A stretch of 44,267 nucleotides of DNA from contig JBEKHI010000013.1 of assembly GCA_050012355.1 (NCBI GenBank), positions 1 through 44,267 on the forward strand, written 5' to 3'. The DNA comes from JBEKHI01 sp050012355. GTDB lineage: Bacteria > Actinomycetota > Actinomycetes > Streptosporangiales > Streptosporangiaceae. Positions within the stretch are counted from its first letter, which is position 1. Every line of letters starts with the position of its first letter. Positions 25,289 through 34,112 of this stretch are shown in pieces. A model generated the notes under the pieces. It was not told the DNA's origin. It was given only the letters and a program-made list of their open reading frames with translations, and ran no database searches. The translations under genes and the position numbers were made by a program.

Positions 25289-25357
25289 TTGACGACCGAT
25301 CCGGCTCAGATTTATGTTTGCCCAAACGTTTTGCCAGGAAGACAAAACGTTTGGGCA
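25289..25357 (+). promoter_or_regulatory. Locus A promoter with twin AAACGTTT operators
   Basis: TTGACG (25289-25294) and TATGTT (25313-25318) are spaced by 18 nt. Immediately downstream TGCCCAAACGTTTTG (25319-25333) and its exact reverse complement (25343-25357) form a perfect 15-bp inverted repeat with a 9-nt spacer. Each arm contains AAACGTTT (25324-25331 and 25345-25352), with centres 21 bp apart, two helical turns. This is a classic LacI-family double operator covering the start site, probably for the repressor at 29742. The rest of the gap from 25202 is empty. Confidence 0.8.
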
Positions 25358-25425
25358 TGACTGCCGACCTGACGTCTGCGGTCCTGATGCTACGGTCCCG
25401 TCCCCCACCCCCTAGGAGACTTCCG

Positions 25426-26748
25426 ATGACAAGAGCTTCAGATGACGTTGCGTCGGCCGCAGGCGGGCTGAGTCGGCGCCGGTTCATTCAGGTGACGGGC
25501 GTTGCTGGCGTGGCCGGGGTGGCAAGCGCTTGCGGCGCGGGCGGCGGGGGCGGCGGCGGTGCGTCGAGCAAGTCGCTGAGCGTGGTCTGCGAGTCCGGCG
25601 GGTACGCCGAGCTGACGGGGATCGCGCAGCTGTTCAAGAAGCAGACCGGAACGACTGTGACGCTCAATCAGCTCCCGTACGACGGCCTGTTCACTCGGGT
25701 GTCGAGCGAACTCTCCACTGGCAACCTCTCCTTCGACGTGGCGGCGATCGATGCCATCTGGCTTCCGACCTTTGCGCCGAAGCTGCAGTCCCTCGATGAG
25801 TTGTTCACTTCGGCGGTGAAGGCGGATCTGTTCACCGCGACACTCGACGAAGGCCAGGTAGGCGGGCATTACGTGGGAATGCCGGGCTGGACCAACGTGG
25901 AGATCCTGTACTACCGCAAAGACCTGTTCGAGGACAAAGCGCAGCAGTCGGCGTTCAAAGCGCGGTTCGGCTACGACCTCGCGCCGCCGACGACCTGGCA
26001 GCAGTTCACCGATGCGGCCCGGTTCTTCACCAAAGGCGGAATGTACGGCACGGATGTCAAGGGCGACGTGGAGACGGAGTGGCTCGCCCATGTCCTTCAG
26101 GCCGGGTCCCCCGGCGTGGTGCTCGACGACAGCGGCGACGTCATCATCGACAACGCCCAGCACGTCGAGGCTCTGACCTTCTACAGCAACCTGCACAATC
26201 AGTACAAGGTCGACCCGGCCGGTGCCCCGCAGGTGGGCTGGCCCGAGGCGCAGAACCTGTTTTACCAGGGCAAGACGGCGATGACCCGGTTCTGGGCGCA
26301 TCTGTACCGGCAGATCCCCTCGTCCGCGCCGGTCTACGGCAAGGTGGGGGTGGCGCCCATGATCGCCGGGACGGCCGGCATCGCCGGCATCCCAGGTCCG
26401 TACTACCTGTCAGTTCCGGCGGCAGGCAGCAAGAACGACCTGGCCGTGGAGTTCATACAGTTCGTCTACGAGCACAACGCCTTGGGGATCCAGTCGGCGC
26501 TGGGCCTGGCCGCGCGCAAGTCGGCATTCGAGCAGTACGCGGGCAAGCCCGGTTACGAGAACTTCGCACCTCTGCTGACGACTTTGAATGCCCCGGCCAC
26601 CCATACGCGGCCCAAGACTCCGAAGTGGCAGCAGATCGTCGACATTGTCCTGGTTCCGACGATCCAGCAGTCCCTGACGACGGCAAATCCGGACTATAGC
26701 GCATTGCTGGCATCCGCCCGTGGCCAGGTAACGAGCCTTGTCCAGTAG
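25426..26748 (+). CDS. Sugar ABC transporter substrate-binding lipoprotein with Tat-type signal (locus A)
   Basis: A 440-residue family-1 solute receptor. The N-terminus has SRRRFIQ at residues 16-22, a twin-arginine motif, then VTGVAGVAGVASAC with Cys36 as lipidation site, so it is probably a Tat-exported lipoprotein. The mature part shows LTGIAQLFKKQTGTTVTLNQ, AIDAIWLPTFAP and YYRKDLFED, typical of family-1 receptors for oligosaccharides. AGGAG at 25414-25418 fixes the ATG at 25426; an in-frame ATG at 25318 lies inside the operator and is rejected. It heads locus A behind a strong promoter and double operator. Ligand inferred to be a fructose-containing oligosaccharide from the downstream GH172, GH32 and kinase genes. 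Confidence 0.92.
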   Translation: MTRASDDVASAAGGLSRRRFIQVTGVAGVAGVASACGAGGGGGGGASSKSLSVVCESGGYAELTGIAQLFKKQTGTTVTLNQLPYDGLFTRVSSELSTGNLSFDVAAIDAIWLPTFAPKLQSLDELFTSAVKADLFTATLDEGQVGGHYVGMPGWTNVEILYYRKDLFEDKAQQSAFKARFGYDLAPPTTWQQFTDAARFFTKGGMYGTDVKGDVETEWLAHVLQAGSPGVVLDDSGDVIIDNAQHVEALTFYSNLHNQYKVDPAGAPQVGWPEAQNLFYQGKTAMTRFWAHLYRQIPSSAPVYGKVGVAPMIAGTAGIAGIPGPYYLSVPAAGSKNDLAVEFIQFVYEHNALGIQSALGLAARKSAFEQYAGKPGYENFAPLLTTLNAPATHTRPKTPKWQQIVDIVLVPTIQQSLTTANPDYSALLASARGQVTSLVQ

Positions 26749-27703
26749 CACCGGGGCCGACGTCCAGGCGCCCGCCGCCCGGGCGCGGCCAGGGCACTGG
26801 CCAGCCAGGCGACGCGGGCGCAAGGGGCTCTCGAACCGGGCCTTCGCCCTGATGCTGATGCTGCCAGCCGCTTTGTTCCTGGCCGCGTTCGTCCTCTGGC
26901 CGCTGGTCACGCTGGTGGTGAACAGTTTTTACAACATCGCGCCGCTGGCGGGCACCCGGACCTTTGTCGGCCTGGCCAACTACCGAGCAGCGCTGGACTC
27001 ATCCGGCTTTACCGGCGCGGCGGTGCGGACGGTAGTGTACGCGGCGATCGTCGTCACGATGGAGTTCGCCCTCGGTCTGGGCACCGCCCTGTTGTTCAAC
27101 GCGCTCGGCGACCGCTCCCGGGTGCTGCGCACCTTCTTCCTTTATCCGCTGATGATCGCCCCGGTTGTCGCCGGCATCCTGTGGCGCTACCTGCTTATCG
27201 ACAACTTCGGCATCGTCAACGCCCTGCTGGCCAAAGTCGGCATCCTCAGCTCGCCGTCAGCGATCAGCTGGCTCAGCGACCCGAGTATCGCCTTGTTCTC
27301 TGTCTCGCTGCCGGACATCTGGCTGACCACCTCGTTCATGTCGCTGATCCTGTTCGCCGGGCTGCAGACCATTCCCCCGGACGTGATCGAGGCCGCCAGG
27401 ATGGACGGCGCCGGACCCGTGCGGATGCTGGTCAGGATCATCGTGCCGCTCCTGCGCCCGGTGATCGCGGTCGCGCTGATCGTGCGTGGCATCGACGCGG
27501 TCAAGGCGTTCGACATCATCCTCGTCCAGACCAATGGCGGCCCGCGCAATGCGACGCAGGTGCTCAGCCTGCTGATCTACAACACCATGACCAGCTACAG
27601 CGAGCCGGGGCTGGCTTCGGCGATGTCGGTGATGTTCCTAGCGGTGATGCTCACTGTGGCCTTCTCCGCGATCCGGCTCATCTGGCGACCCGGAAGGCGG
27701 TAA
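26738..27703 (+). CDS. Sugar ABC transporter permease, MalF/UgpA type (locus A)
   Basis: A 321-residue permease with six predicted helices. The first is ALMLMLPAALFLAAFVLWPL, followed by the FVGLANYRAAL periplasmic segment and the ATPase-contact loop EAARMDGAGPVRMLVRIIVP. A TTG start at 26738 overlaps the receptor stop by 11 bp. It gives an Arg-rich cytoplasmic N-terminus as usual; no ATG or GTG exists before the first helix. It partners the next permease. No importer ATPase is encoded in locus A, so a shared MsmK-like ATPase elsewhere must energise it. Confidence 0.9.
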   Translation: MSSSTGADVQAPAARARPGHWPARRRGRKGLSNRAFALMLMLPAALFLAAFVLWPLVTLVVNSFYNIAPLAGTRTFVGLANYRAALDSSGFTGAAVRTVVYAAIVVTMEFALGLGTALLFNALGDRSRVLRTFFLYPLMIAPVVAGILWRYLLIDNFGIVNALLAKVGILSSPSAISWLSDPSIALFSVSLPDIWLTTSFMSLILFAGLQTIPPDVIEAARMDGAGPVRMLVRIIVPLLRPVIAVALIVRGIDAVKAFDIILVQTNGGPRNATQVLSLLIYNTMTSYSEPGLASAMSVMFLAVMLTVAFSAIRLIWRPGRR

Positions 27704-27705
27704 CC

Positions 27706-28545
27706 ATGAACGCTCTCGTGCTCCGTCCGGGATTCGCGCGGAACGCGCTATGGACCCTGGTGGCCGTGGTGCTGGTCCTGTACGCGTTCCCGTTCGCCTA
27801 CTTGATCCTCACCTCCTTCAAGCCGCCGTTGGATGCGATCTCGACTTCACCGACGATTTGGCCGCGGTCGTGGACGTGGGTGAACTACCGGTCCGCGCTG
27901 GCGACTCCAGGGGTGCCCGCCGCGTTCATCAACAGCGTCGTCACCGCGGCCATCAGCACTGTACTGTCGCTGGTGCTCGCCGTCCCGGCCGCCTATGGCG
28001 TCATCAGGTATGGCACCTATACCGGCCGTGTCTTCATTATGTTCGCCCTGGTCACGCGTATGATCCCGCCCGTCGCCATCGGTGTGCCGCTAGTCTCCAT
28101 CATGGCAAAGCTGCACCTGACCGACACATCGTTCGGGTTGGCCCTGGCGCAGACGACGATCTCTCTCCCACTGTCGATCTGGCTGATGGCCAGCTTCTTC
28201 GAGGCAGTGCCCCCGGAGTTGGAGGAGGCGGGGCTGGTCGATGGCTGCGGACGGCTACGGGCACTGCGCCAGGTGATCCTCCCTGTCGTGACCGGCGGCG
28301 TCGCGGTCACCGCCCTGTTTGCCTTCCTCGCGTCCTGGAACGAGTTCCTGTTCGCGCTGCTGCTGACGGCCACGCGCGCCGGGACCGTCCCGATCGCCAT
28401 CGCGAATTTCCAGACAGAGTACGGGCTGCAATGGGGATCCATGACGGCCCTGTCCACCCTGTATTCCATTCCGGTTGTCCTGCTCGCCCTGTTCTTGCAG
28501 CGGCACATCGTCTCTGGCCTGACACTGGGCGCAGTGAAGGGATAA
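27706..28545 (+). CDS. Sugar ABC transporter permease, MalG/UgpE type (locus A)
   Basis: A 279-residue permease with six helices: LWTLVAVVLVLYAFPFAYLI first, then the typical LTSFKPPLDAI and WTWVNYRSAL segments, the ATPase-contact loop LEEAGLVDGCGRLRALRQVI, and the final GLTLGAVKG, a near-universal ending of this family. GGAAGG precedes the ATG, which sits 2 bp after the previous stop. Longer in-frame openings upstream lie inside the first permease. It ends 73 bp before the GH172 gene; the gap holds a clear GGAGG ribosome-binding site and nothing else. Confidence 0.92.
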   Translation: MNALVLRPGFARNALWTLVAVVLVLYAFPFAYLILTSFKPPLDAISTSPTIWPRSWTWVNYRSALATPGVPAAFINSVVTAAISTVLSLVLAVPAAYGVIRYGTYTGRVFIMFALVTRMIPPVAIGVPLVSIMAKLHLTDTSFGLALAQTTISLPLSIWLMASFFEAVPPELEEAGLVDGCGRLRALRQVILPVVTGGVAVTALFAFLASWNEFLFALLLTATRAGTVPIAIANFQTEYGLQWGSMTALSTLYSIPVVLLALFLQRHIVSGLTLGAVKG

Positions 28546-28618
28546 ACGCTGACGCACCCGGCCCGGCCCCCGCAGACGGCCGAAGCAGCCTGAACGCAAA
28601 CGACGGAGGTAGGTAATC

Positions 28619-29749
28619 ATGAAATTCTGGGCTCCGAACAGCCCGCTTAGCGGACTGCCCTATGTCAAGCCGGGACGGTCGGCGCGCTCCTCCACCTGGG
28701 ACCGGACCGGTGGCAACCGAGACTTCGCGGTGGTCGCCCCCGGAGCCACCCATGTGATGGCCGATCTGCGCGGGGCTGGCGTTATCGAGCACATCTGGAT
28801 GACCACACGGTGTTACGCGCCCCAGTACCTGCGAAAGCTGGTCTTGGAGATGTTCTGGGACGGCGAAGACAATCCCAGCGTCCGCGCGCCCCTGGGTGAT
28901 TTCTTCGGGACTGGGCACGCCGCGTGCGCGCACTACGTGTCGTTGCCGCTGAGCATGGTGTTCGGCCCGCGGCGCGGCCCCAAAGGGCCATTCGCGGCCG
29001 CTATGAATTCTTATTTCCCGATGCCATTCGGTACGGGCGCCCGCATCCAGATCCGCAACGAAAGCGAGGAGCCGATCGAGAACCTGTTCTACTATGTGGA
29101 CTACGAGCTGACTGACGAGCCCGCGCCCGGGGACCTCGGCCGATTCCACGCTTTCTACCGACAGGAGAAACCGACCACTAAGGTCGTTCACCAGTCTGCT
29201 GCTGGCGGGGATGACATCCCGGCGCCGTGGGAGCTTCCCGGGGTGAACCTCACAGGAGACGAGAACTACGTCATCCTCGACGCGACCGGGGCCGGGCACT
29301 ACGTCGGGTGCGTGCTGAGCATCGACAATTTCGACGCGTCCAACCAGCCGTACACCTGGCCAGGAGAAGGCGACGACATGATCTTCATCGATGGGGAGAC
29401 CTGGCCCCCGTCTTTGCACGGCACCGGCACGGAGGACTACTTCAACGCTGCGTGGGGCTTCCCGAGCGGCGCCTACGCCGGCCCCTACCACGGGATCACA
29501 TTGGCCAGCAGCGTTCAGGAACACTTCGGCCTGTGGAGCATGTACCGCTTCCACATCGAGGACCCGGTACGGTTCCAGACCTCTATCCGGGTCACCATTG
29601 AGCACGGCCACGCTAACGATCAGGGCAACGACTACTCCAGCGTCGCCTACTGGTATCAGATCGAGCCGCACGCCCCGCACCCGGAGCTGCCCGCCGTAGC
29701 CGACCGGCTGCCCCGGCGGTGGCCAGAGCACGGGCTATGGGATGTCTGA
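28619..29749 (+). CDS. DUF2961 / glycoside hydrolase family 172 enzyme (locus A)
   Basis: A 376-residue GH172 protein, near family length, with two jelly-roll halves. Motifs: FDWD-like start degenerate (SSTWDRTGGN), IEHIWMTT, PLGDFFGTGH, MPF, and the active-site block GEGDDMIFID with Glu250 followed by HGTGTEDYF with Glu272, the likely catalytic carboxylates. The C-terminal part has RFHIEDPVRFQTSIRVTIEH and VAYWYQ. GH172 was established with difructose dianhydride I synthase/hydrolase from Bifidobacterium dentium; other members cleave D-arabinan. With GH32 and a PfkB kinase next to it, an alpha-D-fructofuranosidase or fructose-dianhydride-opening activity is the best guess. There is no signal peptide, so it acts in the cytoplasm. 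Confidence 0.9.
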   Translation: MKFWAPNSPLSGLPYVKPGRSARSSTWDRTGGNRDFAVVAPGATHVMADLRGAGVIEHIWMTTRCYAPQYLRKLVLEMFWDGEDNPSVRAPLGDFFGTGHAACAHYVSLPLSMVFGPRRGPKGPFAAAMNSYFPMPFGTGARIQIRNESEEPIENLFYYVDYELTDEPAPGDLGRFHAFYRQEKPTTKVVHQSAAGGDDIPAPWELPGVNLTGDENYVILDATGAGHYVGCVLSIDNFDASNQPYTWPGEGDDMIFIDGETWPPSLHGTGTEDYFNAAWGFPSGAYAGPYHGITLASSVQEHFGLWSMYRFHIEDPVRFQTSIRVTIEHGHANDQGNDYSSVAYWYQIEPHAPHPELPAVADRLPRRWPEHGLWDV

Positions 29750-30848
29750 GGTCAGGCGGCCAACCGCAGGCCAGGAAGAAGACCGGCCCACCGGAGATCA
29801 GGCACAAGACCGCCGCAAGGCCACCATCCGGGACGTGGCAGCCGCCGCCGGGGTGTCTGTCACCACGGTCTCCCATGTCCTCAACGGGGTCGACCGGGCC
29901 CGCGTCGCCGATGACACCCGCGCGCGGGTACGAGAAGCAGCCGAGGCTCTCAGCTACACCCCCAGCCCCCTCGCGCGGGGACTGCGCACCCGGCGCACCA
30001 TGACTATCGGGCTGCTCAGCGACCACATCGCCACCACCCCTCACGCCGGGAAGATCATCCTCGGGGCGCAGGAGACAGGCCTCGAGCACGGCTACGTCCT
30101 GCTGATGTTCAATACTGAAGGCGATCCCGCCACGGAGCGGCGGGAGATCAAGGCCATGCTGCAGTACGAGGTCGAAGGCGTACTGTACGCGTCGATGTAC
30201 CACCGGGTCGCCGGACTGCACGCGGAGTTGGACGGTGTTCCGACGGTGATGCTCGATGCCCGCAGCGAAGATCCCGCTATCCCTGCCGTCGTGCCAGACG
30301 AGGTCGCCGGCGGGCGGACGGCGGTCAACGAACTGCTGCGCGCCGGGCACCGGCGGATCGGGTTCGCCACCAACCTCGATGACATCCCGGCTACCCACGG
30401 CCGGCTTAAGGGCTACCAAGACGCACTGCACGCCGCAGGAATCAGCTTCGACCCGCGCCTGGTAGTGGCAGGAGAATCCGACCCGGGGCCTCGCGGCGGA
30501 TACCAGGCGGCCCGCGCGCTGCTGGCGCTGCCGGACCCGCCGACCGCACTGTTCTGCTTCAACGACCGGATGGCGATGGGGGCCTACCGCGCCGCGGCTG
30601 AACTGGGACTGCGAATTCCCGCTGACCTGTCGGTGATCGGCTTCGACAACCAGGAGATCATCGCGGCAGGCCTCTACCCGGGGCTAACCACGGTAGCGCT
30701 GCCGCACTACGAGATGGGGCAATGGGCGGTGCGGGCCCTTCTACGCCTGATCGAGTCGCCCGGCCACGGCCGTACCGGCACTGGTCCGCATCTGATGCCA
30801 TGCCCCCTAGTGCGGCGGGACTCGATCTGCCCCCCGCCCGCCGCTTGA
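29742..30848 (+). CDS. LacI family transcriptional repressor (locus A)
   Basis: A 368-residue LacI/GalR regulator. A 26-residue hydrophilic leader precedes the helix-turn-helix (ATIRDVAAAAGVSVTTVSHVLNG) and hinge. The effector domain has IGLLSDHIATTPH, LFCFNDRMAMGAYRAAAELG and SVIGFDNQEIIAAGLYPGLT. The ATG overlaps the GH172 stop by 8 bp, so the repressor is made from the operon it should control. AAACGTTT operators at 25324-25352 are the natural targets, with further copies at 33657-33666 and 34022-34029. The inducer is probably the imported sugar or fructose phosphate; this is inference. Confidence 0.93.
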   Translation: MSEVRRPTAGQEEDRPTGDQAQDRRKATIRDVAAAAGVSVTTVSHVLNGVDRARVADDTRARVREAAEALSYTPSPLARGLRTRRTMTIGLLSDHIATTPHAGKIILGAQETGLEHGYVLLMFNTEGDPATERREIKAMLQYEVEGVLYASMYHRVAGLHAELDGVPTVMLDARSEDPAIPAVVPDEVAGGRTAVNELLRAGHRRIGFATNLDDIPATHGRLKGYQDALHAAGISFDPRLVVAGESDPGPRGGYQAARALLALPDPPTALFCFNDRMAMGAYRAAAELGLRIPADLSVIGFDNQEIIAAGLYPGLTTVALPHYEMGQWAVRALLRLIESPGHGRTGTGPHLMPCPLVRRDSICPPPAA

Positions 30849-30877
30849 CGACACCTAGCTCTGACGAAAGGCACCCG

Positions 30878-31098
30878 ATGCTGCACTGGCAGTGGCATGT
30901 ACATGGGACTTCTGGCTCGCCGACGACGGCCTTGATCTGCGGAGGACTCACCGGCGACCCGCTCACCCTCGTTCAAGCCGTCAGGTCCCGCCACAACGGC
31001 TGCAAGCGCAACGACCAGAGGATGAAAGAAGTTCGGCATCACTACACCCGGTCAGCGGGCAGTTTCGCGCTGCGCGCCACCGTCATGGGCGGCTGCGC
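30878..31098 (+). other. Gap before GH32 with a possible glycosidase relic
   Basis: 250 bp separate the repressor and GH32 genes. An ATG at 30878 with AAAGG upstream reads MLHWQWHVHG, and a neighbouring frame reads TWDFWLADDGLD, which looks like the first strand of a five-bladed beta-propeller glycosidase (GH32/43/68 clan). The frames do not join and no motif follows. It may be a relic of a lost gene or chance; the ribosome-binding site for GH32 is weak. Confidence 0.25.
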
Positions 31099-32532
31099 AT
31101 GAGCCTGCCGACGCCTGCCGACGCGTTGCCCGGCCCGGACCTGCTCGATGCCTTCATTCCCCGCTTTCACGTCACAGCCCCGGTGAACTGGCTGAACGAC
31201 CCGAACGGGCTCGTCTACGTCAACGGCCGTTACCACCTCTTCTACCAGTACAACCCCGACGCGCCGCGCTGGGGACGGCCGCAATGGGGGCACGTCAGCT
31301 CCGCTGACCTCGTCCACTGGCGGCAGCACGACGTCGCGCTCCAGCCGGAGGACGGCGGCCCGGACCGGGACGGATGCTGGTCCGGCTGCCTGCGCGTCAT
31401 CGACGGCGGGCCCCGCATCTACTACACCGGCATCATCGAGAACGCCGCAGGCCGGGCAGAGTCCATCTGCCTGGCCCATGGCAGCCCCGACCTATCGACC
31501 TGGCAGCGCGATCCAGCGAACCCGCTCGTAGCCGGACCCCCGGCCGCGCTCGGAAGCAGCTACCACCGTGATCCTTTCCTTTGGCAGGACGACAACGGCT
31601 GGCACCTGCTCGTGGCCTCCGGCCAGCTCACCCCGGAGGAGCACGGCTGCGTCGCGGTCTACCATTCCGCCGACGCACGCTCCTGGACCTACGACGGGCT
31701 CTTCGCCGACGGCCCGCGCCGCACCGGCGGCATCGACCTCGGCCGGCACTGGGAATGCCCGCAGCTGCTCACCATCGGCCAGACCGCCGTCCTGCTGATC
31801 AGCGCCCAAGACCCAGACGCCGAACGCCCCCTCATGCACACCGCCTACGCTCTAGGCACGATCGACAACTACCGGTTCCGCCCGCGTACGTGGGGCTTGC
31901 TCGATCACGGTGACGCCTTCTACGCGGCAACCTCAGGCCACGACACCGACGGCAGCCCGCTCACCGTCGGCTGGGTGCAGGAGCGGCTGCCGGACCGGGA
32001 ACAGTCGCGCTTGCGGAAGGCCGGCGCGCTCAGTCTTCCGCGCGCCCTCAGGATCACCGGGGACGAACTGCACACTGCCCCGGCCCGCCAGGTCTCCGGC
32101 CTCCTCGCCACCTCGCGGGACCCGCAGGGCAGGCCAGGCCAGCTCGGCGCGCAGTTTAGACTCCTCGCCTCGGTCGGAACGCACGGGTACCCGGAGCAGG
32201 TCACGCTGCGGTCACCTGACAGCGGCACGGCAGCCGTCTCCGTCTCGACCAGCGGGCTGACCCTCCACGTGACTGATCGCGATCATCAAGCGGCCAGGAC
32301 GCTCCGTGCCTCGTTCACACGAGCCCCGGTTCCCGGCACGCCCATGGAGGTCTACGGCGACGGTTCCCTCATCGAGGTCTTTTGCGCCGGACGCGCCATC
32401 ACCACCCGCTGGTACCGCGACCCGCGCCGGACCGAAGTAGCCGACCTCGGCGAAGAAGGGACAGCCTTCGGCAGACTGCAGGCATGGACCGTCGGTGACC
32501 AGGCGATCACTAGTCAGGCGGAGGGAGAGTAG
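31099..32532 (+). CDS. Glycoside hydrolase family 32 beta-fructosidase (locus A)
   Basis: A 477-residue GH32 enzyme with an N-terminal five-bladed propeller and C-terminal beta-sandwich. Nucleophile Asp34 is in WLNDPNG, transition-state stabiliser Asp158 in YHRDPF, and acid/base Glu219 in WECPQL. The propeller also has WGHVSSADLVHW and a WSGC sequence. The sandwich ends with MEVYGDGSLIEVFCAG. There is no signal peptide, so it acts on imported sugar: sucrose, inulobiose or short fructans are candidates. I chose the ATG at 31099, since longer frames add unrelated sequence. It is followed at once by the PfkB gene (TAGTG overlap). Together with GH172 it would release fructose for the kinase. Confidence 0.93.
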   Translation: MSLPTPADALPGPDLLDAFIPRFHVTAPVNWLNDPNGLVYVNGRYHLFYQYNPDAPRWGRPQWGHVSSADLVHWRQHDVALQPEDGGPDRDGCWSGCLRVIDGGPRIYYTGIIENAAGRAESICLAHGSPDLSTWQRDPANPLVAGPPAALGSSYHRDPFLWQDDNGWHLLVASGQLTPEEHGCVAVYHSADARSWTYDGLFADGPRRTGGIDLGRHWECPQLLTIGQTAVLLISAQDPDAERPLMHTAYALGTIDNYRFRPRTWGLLDHGDAFYAATSGHDTDGSPLTVGWVQERLPDREQSRLRKAGALSLPRALRITGDELHTAPARQVSGLLATSRDPQGRPGQLGAQFRLLASVGTHGYPEQVTLRSPDSGTAAVSVSTSGLTLHVTDRDHQAARTLRASFTRAPVPGTPMEVYGDGSLIEVFCAGRAITTRWYRDPRRTEVADLGEEGTAFGRLQAWTVGDQAITSQAEGE

Positions 32533-33425
32533 TGCGAGTCATCGGCATCGGCGAGATCCTGTGGGATGAGCTTCCCTCCGGGCGCGCCATCGGCGGCGCC
32601 CCGTTCAACGTCGTCGCCCACCTCGCCAGGCTAGAGCACAAGGCAAACTACGTCACGGCCGTCGGCAGTGACGAGCCCGGGCGCGCCGCCATCGCCGAGG
32701 TCCGGGCGCGCGGCGTCAGCACCTCGCTGATCCAGGTCACTGAGGCGGCTCCGACCGGGATAGCCCGGGTGCAGACCGACGCCCTGGGGAGCGTCAGGTT
32801 CGAAATCGTCCGTCCCGCAGCATTCGAGGAGATCCGGCTGGACGGCGCCGCGCTGCGCCGCATCGCCCGCCAGCAGCCCGGCGTCGTGGTTTTCGGGACG
32901 CTGGCGCAGTGCCAGTCCCGGGCACTGGACGCCACTGCGCAGGTTTGCGCCGCCGCAGCTCCCGGCTCGCTGCGGCTGTATGACGTGAATCTCCGTTCCG
33001 GCTGGTGGGGTCCGGGACTGATCATCGAGCTGACCCGGCTTGCCTCCGTCGTCAAGCTCGCCGAAGAAGAAGCACGGGAACTGTCACCCGTTTTCGGGCT
33101 GGCATGGCACGGAGCCAGGTCATTTTGTCGGGCTATGGCGGAACGCGCCGGGCTACGCTGCGTGGCCGTATCGGCCGGCGCCAGCAGCGCGCACCTGTGG
33201 CTCGACGGCGAGCTCGCCCAGGCGCGTCCGCCCGCCATCACCGTCGCGGACACCGTCGGAGCGGGCGACGCCTTTTCCGCCGGCCTGCTCGACGCGATGA
33301 GCCAGGGCCTGCCAGCGGCCGCGGCCCTGCGGCACGCCAACGCCCTCGGCGCCCTGATCGCCTCCCGGCAAGGCGCCCAGCCGACATGGGCCCCAGCCGA
33401 CCTTACCCGGCTCGAAAATGCTTAA
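32532..33425 (+). CDS. PfkB family carbohydrate kinase, probable fructokinase
   Basis: A 297-residue ribokinase-fold kinase. It starts at GTG 32532, overlapping the GH32 TAG by one base, with GGAGGG upstream. Family features: IGEILWDELPSG and GGAPFNVVAHLARL near the N-terminus (substrate site), and DTVGAGDAFSAGLL with catalytic Asp246 in the anion-hole motif. The likely reaction is ATP plus fructose to fructose-6-phosphate. Position after GH32 supports fructose as substrate over other PfkB substrates. It is the last intact gene of locus A; the next sequence is a relic of an ABC ATPase. Confidence 0.9.
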   Translation: MRVIGIGEILWDELPSGRAIGGAPFNVVAHLARLEHKANYVTAVGSDEPGRAAIAEVRARGVSTSLIQVTEAAPTGIARVQTDALGSVRFEIVRPAAFEEIRLDGAALRRIARQQPGVVVFGTLAQCQSRALDATAQVCAAAAPGSLRLYDVNLRSGWWGPGLIIELTRLASVVKLAEEEARELSPVFGLAWHGARSFCRAMAERAGLRCVAVSAGASSAHLWLDGELAQARPPAITVADTVGAGDAFSAGLLDAMSQGLPAAAALRHANALGALIASRQGAQPTWAPADLTRLENA

Positions 33426-33449
33426 AGGCCAGCGAAACGACGGTCGCCT

Positions 33450-33571
33450 CAGGTCCGCAGGCACGGCCCGGCATCCGCCCAGGGCAGCCGATCGAACTTG
33501 GCGTGGATACCAGCCGCCTGCACTTCTTCGACCCCGACAGCGCCCTGTCCATCGGCCACCCGGATGGGTAA
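33450..33571 (+). pseudogene. C-terminal relic of an MsmK/UgpC-type sugar importer ATPase
   Basis: About 40 codons in frame to TAA at 33569-33571 read IRPGQPIELGVDTSRLHFFD followed by PDSALSIG. This is the end of the C-terminal regulatory (TOBE-like) domain of multi-sugar ABC ATPases, where a PIELAVDT-RLHFFDPE-like ending is common. The Walker motifs and the rest of the gene are missing. It explains why locus A has receptor and permeases but no ATPase: one probably stood here and was deleted. Confidence 0.6.
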
Positions 33572-33656
33572 CCGGCCGTCGCTGCGCGCATGAGGGCGCC
33601 ACCGACGCGCAGGCTCCGTCGGCCGGTAGCCCAGCCCGCGAGGGGCATTTTGCAGA

Positions 33657-33666
33657 AAAACGTTTT
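33657..33666. promoter_or_regulatory. Isolated LacI-type operator (AAAACGTTTT)
   Basis: AAAACGTTTT is a perfect palindrome, flanked by GCAG on the left and GCTG on the right. It carries the same AAACGTTT core as the locus A operators. It lies between the ATPase relic and the GH172 relic, so it is probably the surviving operator of a lost operon. Confidence 0.5.
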
Positions 33667-33784
33667 GCTGTCCAAGTGATCGAGAGGTGGCGACTCTATG
33701 ACTGGATGGGCGCTCCGGGGATTGCCAGCGGCTGGCCTGGTACTATTCAAAGTCATCCGCTCGCGCTCGAGGGGCTGCCGACGG

Positions 33785-33925
33785 GAAATCGTCCTATGCC
33801 GCTGGCATGTCAGTGACCCGATCGGCTTCTTCGGCGGCGTGCGCATGTCCGTTCGGGCTCTCGGCATCGGGCCGGACGGCCAGCACGAGGTGCGCGGTGA
33901 TCTCCTGACGGCGACCGGCCACTGA
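33785..33925 (+). pseudogene. C-terminal relic of a third GH172 gene
   Basis: A frame ending at 33925 contains CRWHVSDPIGFFGGVRMSVR then ALGIGPDG. It aligns with the C-terminal strands of the two intact GH172 proteins here: YRFHVVDPIRFRSRIKVTIE in locus B and YRFHIEDPVRFQTSIRVTIE in locus A share the R-[FW]-H-x-x-D-P-[IV]-x-F pattern and the following strand. Nothing recognisable of the catalytic block survives upstream. The match is short, so chance is not fully excluded. The sequence between 33572 and 33784 holds only an operator-like palindrome. Confidence 0.45.
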
Positions 33926-33951
33926 TACAGCCCATTGCCTCCTAGCAGCCA

Positions 33952-34029
33952 AAACGTTCCGATAAGATCCCTTGACAGAACGTGCCGATGGCTCGTATTT
34001 TTCTAGGAAAACGATTCGCACAAACGTTT
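33952..34029 (+). promoter_or_regulatory. Locus B promoter with both operator types
   Basis: TTGACA (33972-33977) and TATTTT (33996-34001) are spaced by 18 nt, a strong promoter. Downstream lie AAACGATT (34009-34016), the reverse complement of the AATCGTTT core found at the locus B repressor, and AAACGTTT (34022-34029), the locus A core; their centres are 13 bp apart. A weaker AAACGTTC is upstream at 33952-33959. Both repressors could therefore act here. Confidence 0.7.
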
Positions 34030-34112
34030 CGCCGACATAGGCGATCAGCGGCCCCCCATTCGGACGGCGTTCTCCGGACCCCCCTCGATTGATTCATCAC
34101 TGGAGATAATCA

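Noticed and set aside
28307..29731. Long minus-strand open frame opposite GH172, and similar ones at 36305-37513, 10198-11265 and 23559-24326
   Set aside because: They mirror real genes with strong motifs, have no domain signal and arise from the high third-position G/C content.
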